Positions 45,094 to 48,187 of a DNA stretch of 48,187 bases are shown piece after piece. The stretch spans positions 341,987-390,173 of the forward strand of contig NW_003107589.1 of the NCBI RefSeq assembly GCF_000003605.2, in the 5' to 3' direction. The translations under genes were made by a program, and so were the position numbers. Source of the stretch: Saccoglossus kowalevskii (lineage: Eukaryota > Hemichordata > Enteropneusta > Harrimaniidae). Every line of letters starts with the position of its first letter. Within the stretch, counting starts at the first letter, position 1. Under the pieces are notes generated by a model that saw nothing but the letters and a program-made list of their open reading frames with translations, made no database searches and was not told where the DNA came from.

Positions 45094-46655
45094 AAAGCAA
45101 ATTATTGCTTCTTCAGGGAAACAAAGCAAATAAAAATTGCGCGACACCTGAAAGTAAAACATAAAGACAACGAATGTGATATAGTGCAAGCAAGCCTGTA
45201 ATTTCTCAAATTATTGGGGCAACAAAATGCATAACTTTGAGGTGTTGAAGAATGGTTCCGGTGAACTTGTAACAAAACAGCTGCCACCAACTGAAGAATC
45301 CCTTCTGTGTATATTGTGATGGACTGTTCCTCATAAAAGTATTATGCACGAACAAGAAAATCGGCGAGTACAATCCAAAGCATTAATACTGACGCCAATC
45401 CCATATTATATCAGCAAGGATTTCTGGAAAGTGCTATCTGATATGAAACAAGACGGAATAATGGATGTGGTAAAGACGGATGTTTTAACATTGCAATTTG
45501 GTAAAAGACTGTTCAAAAAACATGGAATGAAGAGTCTTGATAATGATAAATTATTCATGAAACACATATTATTTATGCACAAAATGATAACATCAGACAC
45601 AGAACTGGTCATTGCAGGTAGACCATTAGGACTGCAAAATATAGAATATTGTGTGTTGCCAATAAACTTTAAAACCACAATCAAATCTGCCCAGTCACAT
45701 ACTGACTCCAATGGAGCGTAGTATGGTTCTCCAAACTTAGTTTTGAAGATTGGACACAATTCGAGTCAAATATGTGATATTGTACTAAATGCCACAATGA
45801 AAAGCAATGATGAGACAGTGAAACTTGCGGAGGAATTTCAAAGACTTTATTAGTCACAGTGGAGTATTGAACTATCATCCAAGGTACTATCGAACATTGC
45901 AACTACAATAAAGCTGATGAACTACCTGCTGCAGAAGATATCAGTAAACTCAAAGAATATCTATCATCAAAAATGAGTGTCAGAAGAAATTGACTAATAA
46001 AGCTACACCAGGGGTATGGGTACATTTATGCCAGTTAACTTTGACATCAATTACTGTATTTAATAGAAAACGAAGTGGAGAGGTGTTGACACATTTTACA
46101 AAATGTTGAAAATGAAGAATCACTGAGCACAACTGAAAGGGAACTGCTTAAATATTTTACAAGAATCGAAACTAAAGGCAAGAAGGGTGGAAAGGTCAAG
46201 CTATGGAATTATTATACAAGTCACAAGAATCTATTGGTATATCAGTTGACAACCCTTACTTTTTTGCAAACCTCATAGGCTTGCAGAGCCCGTATTATAG
46301 ATGGACAGATTGTCTTAGATTGCATCACCAGACATATTTGTATGTGAATTCAGAAACCCTGCATTCCACTCGGACGAGGAAGCATATTGCGACCATGTGC
46401 GAACTCCTTAACTTAAAACAAAATGCGCTGAAAAATGTTTTTGCCAAGTTTTTGGGTCATGATATAAGACTGCATGGTGAGTATCCCATAAAGCAGGAAC
46501 GCACAGTTCAAGCGATCCAAATCAGCAAAGTTTTGCTGGCCATGGAATCACGAACATTATGTAAATACAAAGAACAAAGTCTGGATGAAATAGACATCAA
46601 TCCTGATGATGAGCATGATTTAATATCAATAATATATATCGTTTCCCCTTTGTAA
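45094..46655 (+). pseudogene. Tyrosine-recombinase-like multicopy gene, decayed
   Basis: The order of blocks is that of a widespread invertebrate family ending in a phage-integrase-type domain. First a zinc-finger-like KIARHLKVKHKDNE (about 45133-45174) and NFEVLKNGSGELVTKQLPP (45232-45288) with FCVYCDGLF. Then FWKVLSDMKQDGIMDVV, TLQFGKRLFKKHG, TAG at 45719, YGSPNLVLKIGHNSSQICDI and TAG at 45851. After frameshifts come YNKADELPAAEDISKLKEYL, FNRKRSGEV (46060-46086; first catalytic Arg), TRIETKGKKGGKV, TRTRKHIAT (His/Arg box), FLGHDIRLHGEYP (His, and Tyr near position) and SLDEIDINPDD. The Arg, Arg-Lys-His, His and Tyr of a tyrosine recombinase are all visible in the catalytic half. Such enzymes cut and rejoin DNA through a Tyr-linked intermediate; this copy is not translatable. 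Confidence 0.75.
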
Positions 46656-47340
46656 TGCAGTACAATTGAGGCTACTTTGTACAGCCTTATCTGTTATTGT
46701 CATTGTTGTGAACTAATGTGCACTGTGAACATAACTGGAAGGCGAAGAGTCTATAGCAAACAAAATTAATACTTACATTAGCTGTGAGCATGGATGAGCT
46801 ATTCAAGTACAACGTAAATGTTCTCATAACAAATTATAGCTCAACTTCAAGGAATTAGATATGCGTTTAATTGATTACTTTAACACTAGCATCATCATCA
46901 ATATCAGTGTAATATTTATGGTATTATTGCTTGCAACAATTACACTGCTAGATTAGGCCTAAAAAAATGTTGTGTTTCCGGTAACCCGACCCCACCTAAA
47001 AAATACGTCCTGATCCTATTTGTTTTCAACATATATATGATTTTATTTTATTGCACGGTTTAATACTAAATCAAAAACAAAATTGCTATTTGATGATGAC
47101 GTTCCGTCTCTCGTCCCGACTTCCGATGGTATTTGGAAACGTGTGGTCGACGATGAGTCTTTTAGCCAATCAACGATCGCATACCACATTACGTGCCACC
47201 ATTTTACGATGCCAAAATGGCCGCCTCCAGTGCAAGTGCGGTCGTCGTTTGTGCGTTAAAAAATGTATGTTCAAAGCACAATGTTCGGACACCAAAGTCG
47301 TTTATTTCGCTTACAACTGAAACTTTTGAGGATTTAGAAG
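46656..47340. other. Non-coding, with a promoter-like GC-richer end
   Basis: From 47090 GC and CpG content rise. AGCCAATCAACG (47164-47175, a CCAAT sequence) and CAAAATGGCCGCC (about 47211-47223, YY1-like) lie upstream of the next open frame. Reading these as a promoter is inference. Confidence 0.3.
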
Positions 47341-47350
47341 ATTAGTACGC

Positions 47351-47644
47351 ATGAACGGGGACAATCGTTCTGTGAGGTTGAAGAAAACGAACAAGGGCCG
47401 TGGGCAAAAATCGGAAACACGGACTCCGATGTTCAAATCGCCCGTGCTGAGCGTTATCAATTCATTTGGGACTAAATTCATAACGTTTGCTTGTGTCCCT
47501 GAGCCGGACAGCACGATGTGTTCGGGACTTGCGCATTGCCAGAAATTGACAATCCATCAAATTTTAACAAAGTGCCTACAAGTTATTTTGTCGAATTTGA
47601 TGTATTTATGTGTACCTATAATCTATTTGCAAACTTTATTTTAA
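47351..47644 (+). CDS. Unassigned open frame, possible first exon
   Basis: It begins MNGDNRSVRLKKTNKGRGQK and continues SETRTPMFKSPVLSVINSFG. It is basic, then polar, in a CpG-richer patch; the tail after about codon 70 turns AT-driven and hydrophobic, so the true exon may end earlier. No domain or convincing donor was recognised. Upstream CCAAT and YY1-like sequences make a host-gene start conceivable. Confidence 0.35.
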   Translation: MNGDNRSVRLKKTNKGRGQKSETRTPMFKSPVLSVINSFGTKFITFACVPEPDSTMCSGLAHCQKLTIHQILTKCLQVILSNLMYLCVPIIYLQTLF

Positions 47645-47935
47645 TGTAAAAACGGTATGTTTTATAGCGATAAATGTTATAAATAGTCTATTTTTAATAT
47701 TGATTTTATACAACTGTAAACAATTAGAATAGCATAATTATTTTTTTTTATATCCTAGAAAACAACACACTAGCAAGTTGTAAAGTCAATTTAATATTTG
47801 TTTACAGTTCGGGCGTGAAGAATGCAACAAAAATCAATAACAAAAAAATCTGACCTACCCTACCTATATTTTTCTAGCTGCTTACCTGAATACACTTTGT
47901 TTACGCCTTATTAATGGGTGTTATGAAAACATAAA

Positions 47936-48066
47936 CGGAGCCAAAAATGCCGAACGGACCCAAAAAATGCCGAACGGACCCAAATAAGTACAAAACGGAC
48001 CCAAATAAGTACAGAACGGACCCAAACGGAACCAAATAAATACAGAACGGACCCAAACGGGCCCAA
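47936..48066. repeat. Minisatellite with AACGGACCCAAA core
   Basis: About seven units built on AACGGACCC follow each other. Some are separated by AAAAAATGCCG, others by AAATAAGTACA or AAATAAATACAG, giving units of about 10 to 20 bp. Open frames across it (GSVLYLFGSV repeats on the minus strand) are products of the repeat and not genes. Confidence 0.85.
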
Positions 48067-48187
48067 AACAAACGAAAAACATGCAACATGTATTGGAACC
48101 GAAAGTGAGCCCTCAACGTCCGAGGTCATACCCTTCTAAATACAGGCCCTGGCCGGTTAATAATTTAGTAGATATACATGTAGATTT

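Noticed and set aside
47901-48129. Minus-strand frames rich in GSVLYLFGSV
   Set aside because: They translate a minisatellite and are not genes.
1-48187. CRISPR arrays, rRNA and tRNA genes
   Set aside because: I saw no regularly spaced identical repeats and no rRNA or tRNA-like sequence; a covariance-model scan was not possible.

Overview
The window looks like AT-rich nuclear DNA of an invertebrate animal, most likely a lophotrochozoan such as a bivalve (inference). The grounds are low gene density, GT-AG introns with in-phase junctions, two N gaps (11370-11844 and 28322-28535), and a crowd of old transposable elements from families abundant in mollusc, coral and amphioxus genomes. I found no bacterial operons, CRISPR array, rRNA or tRNA. 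No gene in the window can be called intact; nearly every recognisable coding stretch is a decayed or partial copy. All family assignments come from remembered motifs, not from a search.

Left part (1-19.2 kb): a phase-matched exon pair of a family I know only loosely (406-1376, +); an unassigned coding-like tract (1860-2577, -); a Crypton-derived exon (4613-4866, -); an unassigned open exon (6046-6378, -); a gypsy-type gag remnant (7429-7800, -); a LINE 3' end (8011-8305, -); a CaRF-like/transposase-like remnant (8303-9035, +); a hAT fragment (12475-12900, +); a pogo/CENP-B-type transposase wreck (15110-16600, -); and a gypsy reverse-transcriptase wreck (17000-17660, -).

Middle (19.4-28.7 kb): the most interesting unit. 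A decayed, apparently intronless copy of a large uncharacterised multicopy invertebrate gene (about 20.5-24.2 kb, +) lies between two diverged inverted arms (19467-19756 and 24727-25020) that share several aligned blocks. This suggests the family moves, or once moved, as a terminal-inverted-repeat DNA element. A less damaged hAT transposase (26480-28321, -) follows.

Right part (28.7-48.2 kb): a split DEDDh exonuclease relic (30554-31975, +) with its last catalytic Asp replaced; a non-coding element with 20-bp perfect terminal inverted repeats and a 5-bp direct flank (32410-33694); a TA-flanked MITE (34773-35338) with a relative at 25216; a MULE-like C-terminal fragment (38013-38265, -); two DUF7869-like exons with matching splice phase whose intron holds a gypsy integrase fragment (39838-41572, -); a tyrosine-recombinase-like relic (45094-46655, +); and a minisatellite near the right end. 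These genes do not form a pathway; the window is best read as a transposon-rich intergenic or intronic region.
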